DNA from: Planctomycetota bacterium
GTDB taxonomy: Bacteria > Planctomycetota > B15-G4
Length of the DNA: 64,000 nt
Assembly: GCA_029259715.1 (NCBI GenBank)
Contig: JAJDEP010000003.1
Coordinates: 613,370-677,369, forward strand
Direction of reading: 5' to 3'
The notes below the pieces were generated by a model. That model did no database searches, was not told the origin of the DNA, and worked only from the letters and a program-made list of their open reading frames with translations. Position numbers and translations under genes: made by a program. Positions 1 through 7,772 of this stretch are shown in pieces (position 1 is the stretch's first letter; every line of letters begins with the position of its first letter).

Positions 1-41
1 TGGTCCAGGCCACGCTCGCACGCACGCGTGGTCCGACGCCC

Positions 42-1241
42 GTGTCACTCGTGTTCCGGGTGGGCCTGCACGCGATCATCCCCGGGCGGGTGTGGCGCTC
101 GGCCCAGCCCGACGCCGCCACCCTGCGCCGGCTCATCGACGAGCTCGGCCTGGCCGCGGTGATCTCGCTGCGTGGCGATCGCACCGCCCGGTCGTGGCTG
201 GCGGACGAACGCGCGGTCTGTGCCGAGGCGGGCGTGCGCTTGTGCGGCGTCCGCTTCACGGCGAGCTCCGCCCCCATGCCGGAGGTGCTGCGCCAGCTCA
301 CCGACCTGATCGCCACCACGCCCCGGCCCCTGCTGATCCACTGCCGCAAGGGCATCGACCGCTCCGGCCTGGCCGCGGCCCTCACGCTGCTGTTCGAGGG
401 GCGCTCGCCGGAGCGGGCCCGCGCACAACTCGGGCCCCGGCACGGCTTCCACGCATGGGCCCGGGGCCCCGGCCTGCGCGTCGTCCTCGACGAATACGAG
501 GCCTGGCTCGCGCGCCACCAACGCACCCACACGCCCGCCGACCTGCGGGCTTGGATCGACGGCGACTATGCGTCCGTGGTGCGGTGGAGCAACTGGGTGG
601 GACTGCGCCGCGCTCTCGACGAGCACACCCTGCGCCTCGATGCGCGGGGACTCGGCGCCACCCTCGAGCGTCGCGGACGGGTGCTGCGCGACGGCCTCGC
701 GCTCTCCTCGGACGAGCGGACTTTCGACGCGGCCACCCGTTTCCTGCATGACGTCGAGCGCTGGCGTTCGGGGGGCCGGCAACCGACGCGGGTCTGCGCG
801 CCCGCCGTGGCCGGCCCGGCCTTGCGACGCGCCCTGGGCAAGCCGGCCGAGGACGTCGACGGCGTGCTCGCCGCCCTCGCCCGGGCCTACGGCGACGGTG
901 AACAGGCCGCGCACAGCGCGGCCGCGGCGGCCTTGCACGTCCTCGATCCCGACCATTGGGGCCTGGTGGGCTGGCGCCAATTGGCCCTGCGCCCCTTGCT
1001 CGACGAGCACGGCACCGTGGCGGCGGTGCTCGCCAGCCCGCACGGCGACGCCGTCAGCGCCCGCCGCCGGGCCTCGGTGCAACAGGGACCGCCGGCCGCC
1101 GAGCGGGTGCGGGAGATGCAGCGCTGGTACCGCCAGGCCGCGACCCGCGAGGGCGTCCGCGCGGCCGACGTTTCCCTCGGCGTGTGCGGCCTCTCGCTCC
1201 GTCTGTGGCCCGCCGAGGCGTCGGTGGCGGGGGCGGCCTGA
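42..1241 (+). CDS. Tyrosine/dual-specificity phosphatase-like protein with long C-terminal extension (possibly 5'-partial)
   Basis: The N-terminal ~150 residues look like a cysteine-dependent phosphatase. An RSAQP motif near residue 20 is typical of bacterial DSP-like phosphatases, and the P-loop signature HCRKGIDRS (His100, Cys101, Arg107) fits the C-x5-R active site. The family forms a phospho-cysteine intermediate on phosphoprotein, phosphoinositide or sugar-phosphate substrates. The remaining ~240 residues (to 399) match nothing I recognise. The GTG at 42 is the first visible start, but the frame stays open to base 3, so the true start may lie outside the window. The stop overlaps the next start (TGATG), indicating translational coupling to the glycosyltransferase and suggesting a role in glycolipid or polysaccharide metabolism (inference). 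Confidence 0.75.
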   Translation: MSLVFRVGLHAIIPGRVWRSAQPDAATLRRLIDELGLAAVISLRGDRTARSWLADERAVCAEAGVRLCGVRFTASSAPMPEVLRQLTDLIATTPRPLLIHCRKGIDRSGLAAALTLLFEGRSPERARAQLGPRHGFHAWARGPGLRVVLDEYEAWLARHQRTHTPADLRAWIDGDYASVVRWSNWVGLRRALDEHTLRLDARGLGATLERRGRVLRDGLALSSDERTFDAATRFLHDVERWRSGGRQPTRVCAPAVAGPALRRALGKPAEDVDGVLAALARAYGDGEQAAHSAAAAALHVLDPDHWGLVGWRQLALRPLLDEHGTVAAVLASPHGDAVSARRRASVQQGPPAAERVREMQRWYRQAATREGVRAADVSLGVCGLSLRLWPAEASVAGAA

Positions 1242-2413
1242 TGCGCATCCTGTCGATCTCCCGCGGTCTCGAGACCTCTCCCCATGCAGGCGGCGAGTAC
1301 ATCTCCGCGACGCGGATCACCCGGGCCCTGGCCGAGCGGGGCCATGACGTGACGCTGCTCGCGCCGGGCACCGCCGACACACAGCCGCCCTTCGAAGGCG
1401 CCGACGTGCGCACCGTGACCCCGTGCCGGCGCAGTCACCTGCCCTTCCGCATGTGGCGCACGTTGCGCGCGGCCGGGGACCTCGACGAATTCGACGCCAT
1501 CGTGGCCCACGGCGGAGAGGGCTTCTGCTTCGCGGCGGCCCGACGCTTCCGCGGCGGCAAGCCGCTGGTGACCTTCGTCCACACGCCCAAGCTCAAGCGC
1601 GCGGCCCTGCTCCACTCGCGTTGGCTCGCCTACCAGCAGTACACGGCGGCGTGGGCCGATCGGGTGGTGTGCCTCTCGCAGTATCAGGCGACGCGCGTGA
1701 GCGAGACCTACGCCATCGACGCGGCCCGCGTCGACGTCATCGGCGCGGGCGTGGCGCCGAACTTCTTCGACGTCCCCGAGCGCCCCCTGCCCAACGGCTC
1801 GGGGCGGGACGAGCCCCTGCAGCTGCTGATCGTCGGCGATCAGTCCCACGCCAAGGGCTTCGACCTCGTGCTCGAGACCCTGGCGCGGCTGCGCTCCCGG
1901 ATGCCCCTGCAGGCCCAGGTCGTCGGATCAAGCGACGACCCGTTGGCCAACGCCCACACGGCCGAACTCACCCGACGCCTCGGGCTCCAGGACGTCGTGC
2001 GCTTCCACGGACAGATCCCTCACGAGGCCATGACCGAGCACTACCGCCGCTCCGACGTGTTCCTGCAACCGTCGCGGCGCGAGACCTTCGGGCTGGCCGT
2101 GCTCGAGGCCATGGCCACCGGGCTCCCGTGCGTCGTGCTGCGCCGTGGTTCGGTGCCCGAGGTGGTGGGCGACGCAGCGCTGGTCGTGGAAGACGAGTGT
2201 CCCGAGCAGCTCGCGGACGCGGTGCTCTCACTGCAGGACCCCGTTCGGCGCCGGGCGTTGGGGCAGCAGGCCCGTCGACAGGCCGCCGGCTTCGGGCACT
2301 GGAGCGAGGCCGCCGGGCGACTGCACGAGATCCTCGGCGAGGTCACACGCAAGGCCCCGTCCGGGGCGCGCCTCACGCCGGCGACGGCGGGACGATCTCC
2401 TCCAGCACGCTGA
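1241..2413 (+). CDS. Glycosyltransferase family 4 (GT-B fold)
   Basis: A 390-residue GT4-type glycosyltransferase, expected to transfer a sugar from a nucleotide-sugar donor in the cytoplasm or at the inner membrane face. The N-terminal domain has the glycine-rich acceptor-side start HAGGEY (residues ~15-20). The C-terminal donor domain carries the E-x7-E motif in ETFGLAVLE, followed by a PEVVGDAA stretch, both classic for this family. ATG at 1241 overlaps the upstream TGA, which decides the start. Its 3' end overlaps by 41 bp the 3' end of a convergent gene encoding a clear paralogue: both share VAHGGEG, TAAWADRV and the E-x7-E region. Acceptor and donor cannot be told from sequence. An envelope polysaccharide or glycolipid role is inferred from the neighbours. 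Confidence 0.85.
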   Translation: MRILSISRGLETSPHAGGEYISATRITRALAERGHDVTLLAPGTADTQPPFEGADVRTVTPCRRSHLPFRMWRTLRAAGDLDEFDAIVAHGGEGFCFAAARRFRGGKPLVTFVHTPKLKRAALLHSRWLAYQQYTAAWADRVVCLSQYQATRVSETYAIDAARVDVIGAGVAPNFFDVPERPLPNGSGRDEPLQLLIVGDQSHAKGFDLVLETLARLRSRMPLQAQVVGSSDDPLANAHTAELTRRLGLQDVVRFHGQIPHEAMTEHYRRSDVFLQPSRRETFGLAVLEAMATGLPCVVLRRGSVPEVVGDAALVVEDECPEQLADAVLSLQDPVRRRALGQQARRQAAGFGHWSEAAGRLHEILGEVTRKAPSGARLTPATAGRSPPAR

Positions 2414-3509
2414 CCAGGCGCGACGCCACGGTCTCCCAACCGCGGTGGGCCTCGGCGTGGCGTCGCGCCCGTTCGCTCCAGCGACGGTGCTCGTCCGGGT
2501 CGGCCAGCGTCGTCACCGCCCGCGCCAACGCCCGCGGGTCCTCCTTGTCGACGACCAACGCCGCGTCGCCCACCACCTCCGGCAGCGAGGCCCGCCCGAG
2601 GACGACGCACGGCAGGTGCGCCGCCATGGCCTCGAGCACGACCAGCCCGAAGCTCTCGCTCCGCGACGGGAACAGGAACACGTCCGCGGACCGGGTGTAG
2701 TCGGTCACCCGGTCGTGGGGCACGTGGCCCACGAAGTCGATGCGATCGGCGACGCCCAACTCCTCGGCGAGAGCCAGCACACCGCGCGCCCGACGCCGCC
2801 CGCCCACCGTGCCCACCACCGTGGCGCTGACCGCCCGCTCGCGCGCCAGCTCGGCCACGGTCCGGACGAACAGGTCGTGCCCCTTGCGCAGTCCCACCGA
2901 GCCGATGATCAGCAGTCGCAGCGGGGCGTCCACCGGTCTCGGCAGGGGCTCGACAAAGAAGCGCGGCTCCACGGCCGCTCCGACCACGCCCAGCCGTGAG
3001 GCCTGCAAGCCATAGGCGGCCGCCACTTCACCGGCCTGGTGCCGGGAGACGCAGGCCACGCGGTCGGCCCACGCCGCCGTGCAGCGCTGATGGATGCGCC
3101 AGCGGGACGACCAGACCGAGACGCCGCGGTCGAGGGGCAGGTGCACCACGCTCAAGAGCGGCCGGCCGATCCCCAGCCGGCGGCGCAGCGCGAAGGCGAC
3201 GCCCTCGCCCCCGTGGGCGATGACGGCATCGAAGTCCGACGGGCCACCGGCCGCAGCCACCGCCCGCCTCAGCGCCTTCCCCACCGCCGTCTTGTGCGCG
3301 ACGGGGTCGGCCCACACCGTGCGGCACCAGTCGAGGTCGCGGCGTTCGGCCGCCGCCAGCGGCGCCGCCACGGTCACCGCGTGGCCGGCGCGGGCCAGGG
3401 CCTCAGACGAACGCATCGCGTAGATGAAGTCGCCACCGGCGCCGGCTTGCCAGTCCGTGCCGCGCGTGAGCACGAGCAGGCGCAGGGAGCGGCCGGCCCT
3501 CCCCGTCAA
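2373..3509 (-). CDS. Glycosyltransferase family 4, paralogue of the facing gene
   Basis: A 378-residue GT4 glycosyltransferase. It shares with the facing gene the AGGDF acceptor loop, AHGGEG, TAAWADRV and the donor-site E-x7-E in ESFGLVVLE, then PEVVGDAALVV. The annotated start is a TTG at 3509 that overlaps the TGA of the upstream methyltransferase gene; a GTG about 12 codons further in is an alternative. The gene is coupled to the methyltransferase and convergent with the other glycosyltransferase, with 41 bp of shared 3' sequence. Two related enzymes side by side suggest successive or alternative transfers on one glycan (inference). Confidence 0.85.
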   Translation of the reverse strand: MTGRAGRSLRLLVLTRGTDWQAGAGGDFIYAMRSSEALARAGHAVTVAAPLAAAERRDLDWCRTVWADPVAHKTAVGKALRRAVAAAGGPSDFDAVIAHGGEGVAFALRRRLGIGRPLLSVVHLPLDRGVSVWSSRWRIHQRCTAAWADRVACVSRHQAGEVAAAYGLQASRLGVVGAAVEPRFFVEPLPRPVDAPLRLLIIGSVGLRKGHDLFVRTVAELARERAVSATVVGTVGGRRRARGVLALAEELGVADRIDFVGHVPHDRVTDYTRSADVFLFPSRSESFGLVVLEAMAAHLPCVVLGRASLPEVVGDAALVVDKEDPRALARAVTTLADPDEHRRWSERARRHAEAHRGWETVASRLVSVLEEIVPPSPA

Positions 3510-4267
3510 TCGAGGCGTCCGTGGAAGACGCGCGTGTCGTAGGAGAAGTCGATGCGCCCCTTGACCTCATGGTGTTCGAAGGCCTGTCGCAAGCCGGCGA
3601 AGAACGCTTCGTGGAGCGGTCCGTCCCGCGGCACATAGGAGGCCGACAACGCGCGGCCGCGCAGTCCCTCCCAGTCGAGCCTCTGGTGATTGTCGAAGCA
3701 GGTCTCGCGGAATCCGTGGGGCGCAAAGAATTCCGCCACGCGGCTGTTGTCCCCGTCGCGCCGCTCGAGCGCCTCGTAGTCGGGCGCGTGGGCCCGCAGC
3801 AGGTCGTCGTACTCTGCGAGCAAGGAACCCGGCAGCGCCCGACGGTCATTCCAGATCAGGAACACCAAGCCGCCCGGTCGCAGGATGCGACGGAATTCGG
3901 CGCGGGCCGCATCGGCGTCGAACCAATGGTAGGCCTGGGCCACGGTGACGCCGTCGGCGCACTCGTCCGGCAGGCCGGTCGCCTCGGCCGTCCCGTCGAT
4001 GAAGGTCACACCCGAGCGCGTGCTCAGCAGCTTCTCGGCCTCCGCGCGCATGAATGGGTTGGGCTCGACCGCGTACACCCGCTGCCCCGCCTGGACCAGG
4101 CGCTCGGTCAACTTCCCCGTGCCCGCGCCGACGTCCACGATGTCCACCGGGGGCGGACACGCCAGTTCGGCCGTGATCAGCGCGGCGACGCCCACGGGGT
4201 AGCCGGGGCGGAAGCGGACGTAGTCGGCCACCCTGTCGTTGAAGCGCTCGACACCATCCCTCGACAT
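3506..4267 (-). CDS. Class I SAM-dependent methyltransferase
   Basis: A 253-residue Rossmann-fold methyltransferase. Motif I is VDVGAGTGKLT (residues ~45-55) and motif II is the acidic AVEPN ~20 residues later; QAYHWFD with a following IWNDR matches the small-molecule methyltransferase group (Methyltransf_11 type). It transfers a methyl group from S-adenosylmethionine to an unidentified acceptor. It is the first gene of a two-gene minus-strand unit: its TGA overlaps the start of the glycosyltransferase, so methylation of a sugar or lipid-linked glycan is a reasonable but unproven guess. The start is divergent from the acyltransferase gene at 4315, leaving a 47 bp shared promoter gap. Confidence 0.8.
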   Translation of the reverse strand: MSRDGVERFNDRVADYVRFRPGYPVGVAALITAELACPPPVDIVDVGAGTGKLTERLVQAGQRVYAVEPNPFMRAEAEKLLSTRSGVTFIDGTAEATGLPDECADGVTVAQAYHWFDADAARAEFRRILRPGGLVFLIWNDRRALPGSLLAEYDDLLRAHAPDYEALERRDGDNSRVAEFFAPHGFRETCFDNHQRLDWEGLRGRALSASYVPRDGPLHEAFFAGLRQAFEHHEVKGRIDFSYDTRVFHGRLD

Positions 4268-4314
4268 GCTGCGACCATACCCCTCGCGCCGGGCCGAACC
4301 TAGAATCGCCGACC

Positions 4315-5199
4315 ATGGCTCGCAAGAAGGGATGGCTGCGCTCGCAGGTCGAGGTGTTCCCCGCCCGGTGCTTCACCGCCGTGTCGTATGTCCTGCCGCG
4401 CGGCGTGGCCCTCTCTCTCGGCCGGGGTCTCGGGCGGTTGGTGTGTCGCTGTTCGCCGGCCTACCGGCGGCCCGCCGAGGCGAACGTGCAGCGCGCCCTG
4501 GGGCTCGACGCCGACCAGGCCCGCCGGGTGGTGGGCGAGTCGTATGCCGCGATGGGCGAGACCTTCGTGGGATTCGCGACCCTGCACCGGGGCATGGGCT
4601 GGGACGACTTGACCATCGAAGGTCTCGAACACGCCCACGCCGCCCGGGACAGCGGGCGCGGCGTCCTGGCCTGCACGGGCCACTTCGGCGCGTGGGAATT
4701 CCTGATCCCGGTCCTCGCGCGCCACCTGCGGGCGCCCCACCTCGTGTCGCGCCTGCGCAACGACATCCTGCTCGACATGCTGAGGCGGCGCTGCGGCGAC
4801 GCGCTGGTGAGCATCATCCCCAAATACAGCGGCCGCGACCTTGCCCGGTTGATGGGCCAGGGCGCGTGCGTGATGACGATGCTCGACCAGAACGCCGGCC
4901 GGAACGGAGCGGTGGTCGACTTCCTCGGTCGACCGGCCCGGCAGCACACCGTCGCCGGCCGCCTCGCCGATCGCTTCGAAGCGCTGGTCCTGCCGGTCTA
5001 CATCCTCCGCGAGGACGGCAAGCTGCGGGTGGTGTTTGAGGCGCCGCTCAGCTTCGACCCGGCCCTCGGTTCCGAGGACCGGGTGCTCGCGATCACCCGC
5101 GGGCTCTCGGAGTCGCTGGAGGCGCGGGTGCGCGCCGCGCCCGGTCAGTGGAACTGGATCCACGACCGCTGGCACAACGCGACGGACGAGCGGTCCTAG
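4315..5199 (+). CDS. LpxL/HtrB-like lysophospholipid/lipid A acyltransferase
   Basis: A 294-residue member of the bacterial lipid A acyltransferase family, which adds secondary acyl chains to lipid A precursors at the inner membrane using acyl-ACP or acyl-CoA. The hallmark H-x4-E catalytic motif is present as HFGAWE (His123, Glu128), preceded by GVLACTG. MTMLDQN and the RPARQHT segment correspond to the second conserved block of the family. The N-terminal hydrophobic stretch (residues ~20-45) can act as membrane anchor. Length fits LpxL/HtrB (about 300). The true substrate may be another glycolipid, since lipid A in this organism is not established. Its position beside glycosyltransferases supports an envelope role. 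Confidence 0.85.
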   Translation: MARKKGWLRSQVEVFPARCFTAVSYVLPRGVALSLGRGLGRLVCRCSPAYRRPAEANVQRALGLDADQARRVVGESYAAMGETFVGFATLHRGMGWDDLTIEGLEHAHAARDSGRGVLACTGHFGAWEFLIPVLARHLRAPHLVSRLRNDILLDMLRRRCGDALVSIIPKYSGRDLARLMGQGACVMTMLDQNAGRNGAVVDFLGRPARQHTVAGRLADRFEALVLPVYILREDGKLRVVFEAPLSFDPALGSEDRVLAITRGLSESLEARVRAAPGQWNWIHDRWHNATDERS

Positions 5200-5335
5200 T
5201 CCGGCGGGTGGACGCGATCCGCGCCGCGCCCCCCTCTCCGCCCACCGCTCCCCTGGGAGGTCGCTTCCCATGGGAGCCTGAGGACGCCCGTCTCGTTAGA
5301 CTGTGCCCCCCGAAGTCGGACCCGCGGAGCACTCC

Positions 5336-5671
5336 ATGCTGACCTTGATCTGTAAGCGCACCTGAAGCACCTGTCGCAAGGCGGTCGCCTTGCTCAAGGA
5401 CGCGGGCATCGAGCACGAGTACCGCGAGTACACCGAAGACCCGCTCACCGCGACGGAGCTGAAGGCGCTCTTCGGCAAGCTGAAGTGTGGTCCCCGCGAT
5501 GTGTTGCGCAAGCGGGACGCCAAGACCCTCGGCTTGAGCGGCGACGAGAGCGACGCCCAGCTGATCAAGCTCATGGCGCAGCACCCGACGCTGCTCGAGC
5601 GGCCCATCGGCATCAAGGGCCGCCAGGCCGTCGTGGGACGGCCTGTGGAGAACCTGCTCGAGCTGATCTAG
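5336..5671 (+). CDS. ArsC/Spx-like thioredoxin-fold selenoprotein (candidate; Sec encoded by in-frame TGA at 5363-5365)
   Basis: Read through one TGA, the frame gives 111 residues of an arsenate reductase (ArsC)/Spx/YffB-type thioredoxin-fold protein. The family's N-terminal redox site CSTCRKA appears here with the first Cys replaced by TGA: residues 6-16 read CKRT-U-STCRKA, with Sec at position 10 and a resolving Cys13. The later GPRDVLRKRD and RPIGIKGRQAVVGRP segments match the family's active-site and C-terminal motifs. ATG at 5336 has a GGAG ribosome site 6 nt upstream, so the reading frame begins before the TGA. Starting after it would delete the first strand and the active site. A SECIS-like hairpin follows the TGA. 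The 3' end shares a CTAG with the convergent FG-GAP gene. Expected role: thiol/selenol-dependent reductase; arsenate as substrate is unproven. Confidence 0.8.
5363..5393 (+). promoter_or_regulatory. Bacterial SECIS-like element (UGA plus hairpin with GGUC apical loop)
   Basis: Immediately after the in-frame TGA (5363-5365) lies a perfect 7-bp stem, GCAAGGC (5376-5382) paired with GCCTTGC (5387-5393), closing the four-base loop GGTC (5383-5386). Seventeen bases separate TGA and loop. Bacterial SECIS elements are known to sit just downstream of UGA, with the loop about 16-37 nt away and a guanine among the first loop positions; the E. coli fdhF loop contains GGUC. The match in position, loop and stem is direct; function as a SelB binding site is inference. 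Confidence 0.75.
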
Positions 5672-7617
5672 GGCACCGTGCCCCTGAGCGCGTTCGAGCC
5701 CGCGAGCCCGAACGGTCCGGCGGCGTCATTGATCCAGTACTGCAGGTAGATCTCGAAGCCGGACGCCAACGCCGGCCAGGTCGTGCCCAGGGTGAGTGAA
5801 CCGGCCGGGCCGGTGTTGACGATGTGCAGGAAGCCCGGCGGGTTGAAGTCGGGCACCAGCGTGCCGCCGTAGAAGCCCGCGAAGTTGAGCGCAGAGAAGC
5901 CGACGAACAGCACGGCGAATTCGTTCTCCTTGGCGTTGTCGAGGATGATCGACATCGGGGTGCTCGGGCCCAGCGTGCCCGTTCCCACCAGTTCGGGATC
6001 GCCGTGAGTCCCCGCCACCGCCTCGCCCAGGTCATCCCACGGGTCGAGGTCGAGCACGAAGGTGTAGGCCGCGCCTGCCCAGAGGGCGCCGTCGTCGCTG
6101 TCGTCGCCGTCCACGCCGGTGGCGCTGCTGCGCTCGCGATCCGCTCCCACGACGAGCGTGTCGCCGGAGAGCGAGAGCGCGATTCCGAATTGATCGCCCC
6201 CTCCGGCATTCGAGGCCTTCAGGTAGGCCTGCTGCCACCAGGTCGTCCCGCTCCGCCCGAACACGTAGGCCGCACCGACGAAGGGCAGGCTGTTGTCGCT
6301 CTGGTCGCCGTCCACGCCCGTGGCACTGCTTCTTTCCAGGTGCGCCCCCACGACGAGCGTGTCGTCGGAAACCGAGACCGATTGGCCGAAGCGATCGAGT
6401 GCATCGGGGTTCGATGCCTTGATGTAGGCCTGCTGACTCCAGGCCGACCCGCTGCGCGTGAACACGTAGGCGGCGCCCGCGTCGCCGGCGCTGTTGTCAC
6501 TCTGGTCACCGTCGACGCCCGAGGACGAGCTGTCTTCCCTGGTCGCCCCCACGACGACCGTATCGCCCGCGACCGCGACAGAGGCGCCGAAGTTGTCGCC
6601 CGATCCGGTGTTCGAGGCCTTCAGGTATGCCTGCTGGCTCCAGGTCGTGCCGCTGCGCGTGAACACGTAGGCCGCTCCCGCGTCGCCGGCACTGTTGTCG
6701 GCCTGGGCACCGCCGACGCCCGTGGCGCCGCTTTCCTCCCGCACCGCCCCCACGACGACCGTGTCGCCCGCCACCGAGACCGAAGAACCGAAGAAGTCCT
6801 GGTCGTCGGTGTTGGAGGCCTTCAGGTAGGCCTGCTGGCTCCAGGTCGTCCCGCTCCGGACGAACACATAGGCGGCGCCCGCGCCCGCCGCACTGTTGTC
6901 GTTCTGGGTCCCGTTCACACCCGTGGCGTTGCTGGACTCGTTGGCGGCCCCCACCACGACGGTGTCGCCCGAGACGCAGACCGAAGAGCCGAATTGGTCG
7001 AAGCTCCCGGTGTTCGAGGCCTTCAAGTAGGCCTGCTGACCCCAGGTCGTCCCGCTGCGCACGAAGACATAGGCGGCGCCTGTGTTGGTGCCAAAGTCGT
7101 TGTCCGGCCCATCGACCCCCGTGGCGGTGCTGTCCTCGCCGGAGGCTCCCACGACGAGCGTGTCGCCATCGATCGCAACCGCTCGACCGAAGGCGTCGTC
7201 GGAGTCAGTGTTCGACGCCTTCAGGTAGGCCTGCTGGCTCCAGGTCGTCCCGCTGCGCACGAAGACATAGACGGCGCCGGACTCGGTGGCGGAGTCGTTG
7301 TCTTCGTCGCCGCCGACCCCGGTGGCGTTGCTGTCTTCTTCGGGGGCCCCGACGACGACCGTGTCGCCCGAGACCGCGACCACCCGGCCGAAGAAGTCCT
7401 CGATGTCGGTGTTCGAGGCTTTCAGGTAGGCCTGCTGGACCACGGGATCGAAAGTCGACAGGGAGGGCGCGCCCCCGTCAGCGAACGCCGCGCGGATGCC
7501 CGCCCCGTCCGATGTCGTGAGGCCCGCGGGCACGACCTTCACCGGCGACGGATCTGACTGACCGAAGCTGGTGGAAGCGAGCAGACACAACAGACCGCAA
7601 TTCACGAGAGCCTGCAT
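5668..7617 (-). CDS. Secreted FG-GAP (beta-propeller-like) repeat protein with shared C-terminal domain
   Basis: A 649-residue exported protein. It has a signal peptide (residues 1-19, ending SFGQ), a short linker, seven ~67-residue FG-GAP repeats (residues ~61-526), then a 123-residue C-terminal domain (527-649). Each repeat starts QQAYLKASN, continues through a D-x-FG segment and GDTVVVGA, and ends AGAAYVFVRSGTTW. Seven FG-GAP repeats is the number expected for an integrin-type seven-bladed propeller. Such proteins are extracellular; the ligand is unknown. The C-terminal domain is about 78% identical to that of the next gene. The 3' end overlaps the convergent selenoprotein gene by the four bases CTAG. 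High repeat identity suggests recent internal duplication. Confidence 0.85.
   Translation of the reverse strand: MQALVNCGLLCLLASTSFGQSDPSPVKVVPAGLTTSDGAGIRAAFADGGAPSLSTFDPVVQQAYLKASNTDIEDFFGRVVAVSGDTVVVGAPEEDSNATGVGGDEDNDSATESGAVYVFVRSGTTWSQQAYLKASNTDSDDAFGRAVAIDGDTLVVGASGEDSTATGVDGPDNDFGTNTGAAYVFVRSGTTWGQQAYLKASNTGSFDQFGSSVCVSGDTVVVGAANESSNATGVNGTQNDNSAAGAGAAYVFVRSGTTWSQQAYLKASNTDDQDFFGSSVSVAGDTVVVGAVREESGATGVGGAQADNSAGDAGAAYVFTRSGTTWSQQAYLKASNTGSGDNFGASVAVAGDTVVVGATREDSSSSGVDGDQSDNSAGDAGAAYVFTRSGSAWSQQAYIKASNPDALDRFGQSVSVSDDTLVVGAHLERSSATGVDGDQSDNSLPFVGAAYVFGRSGTTWWQQAYLKASNAGGGDQFGIALSLSGDTLVVGADRERSSATGVDGDDSDDGALWAGAAYTFVLDLDPWDDLGEAVAGTHGDPELVGTGTLGPSTPMSIILDNAKENEFAVLFVGFSALNFAGFYGGTLVPDFNPPGFLHIVNTGPAGSLTLGTTWPALASGFEIYLQYWINDAAGPFGLAGSNALRGTVP
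6042..7437 (-). repeat. Seven tandem ~201-bp coding repeats (FG-GAP blades)
   Basis: Within the preceding gene the DNA repeats about every 201 bp, most visibly as the minus-strand coding of QQAYLKASN (plus-strand caggtaggcctgctg), which recurs seven times with small changes. The units are coding, in phase, and correspond to protein repeats, so this is an internal gene duplication array and not a CRISPR or satellite. Confidence 0.85.
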
Positions 7618-7772
7618 GGCATCCCTCCTCGAGCCGCGAATGCGGCGAGCCCTGGCCCGGGTGTGGGCCCACGCGCCTCCTGCATCCTACAGCTCACCTG
7701 CGGTTTGAGGCGGGCCCTTCAGCGGCTCATGAGGGGACAAGAACCCTCTGAATCCCTGCGGCACGCTGCTCC

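Noticed and set aside
5390-5671. ArsC-like gene starting after the TGA at a TTG codon
   Set aside because: This start removes the first beta strand and active-site Cys loop, has no ribosome site, and ignores a clear ATG with GGAG in the same frame upstream.
6042-7437. Regularly spaced repeats resembling an array (CRISPR-like at first glance)
   Set aside because: Period ~201 bp, in coding phase, repeats diverge like protein repeats; no short identical direct repeats with unique spacers.
5824-7557. 577-codon plus-strand frame opposite the FG-GAP gene with regular internal repeats
   Set aside because: The repeats mirror the FG-GAP blades on the minus strand; no ribosome site or signal peptide.
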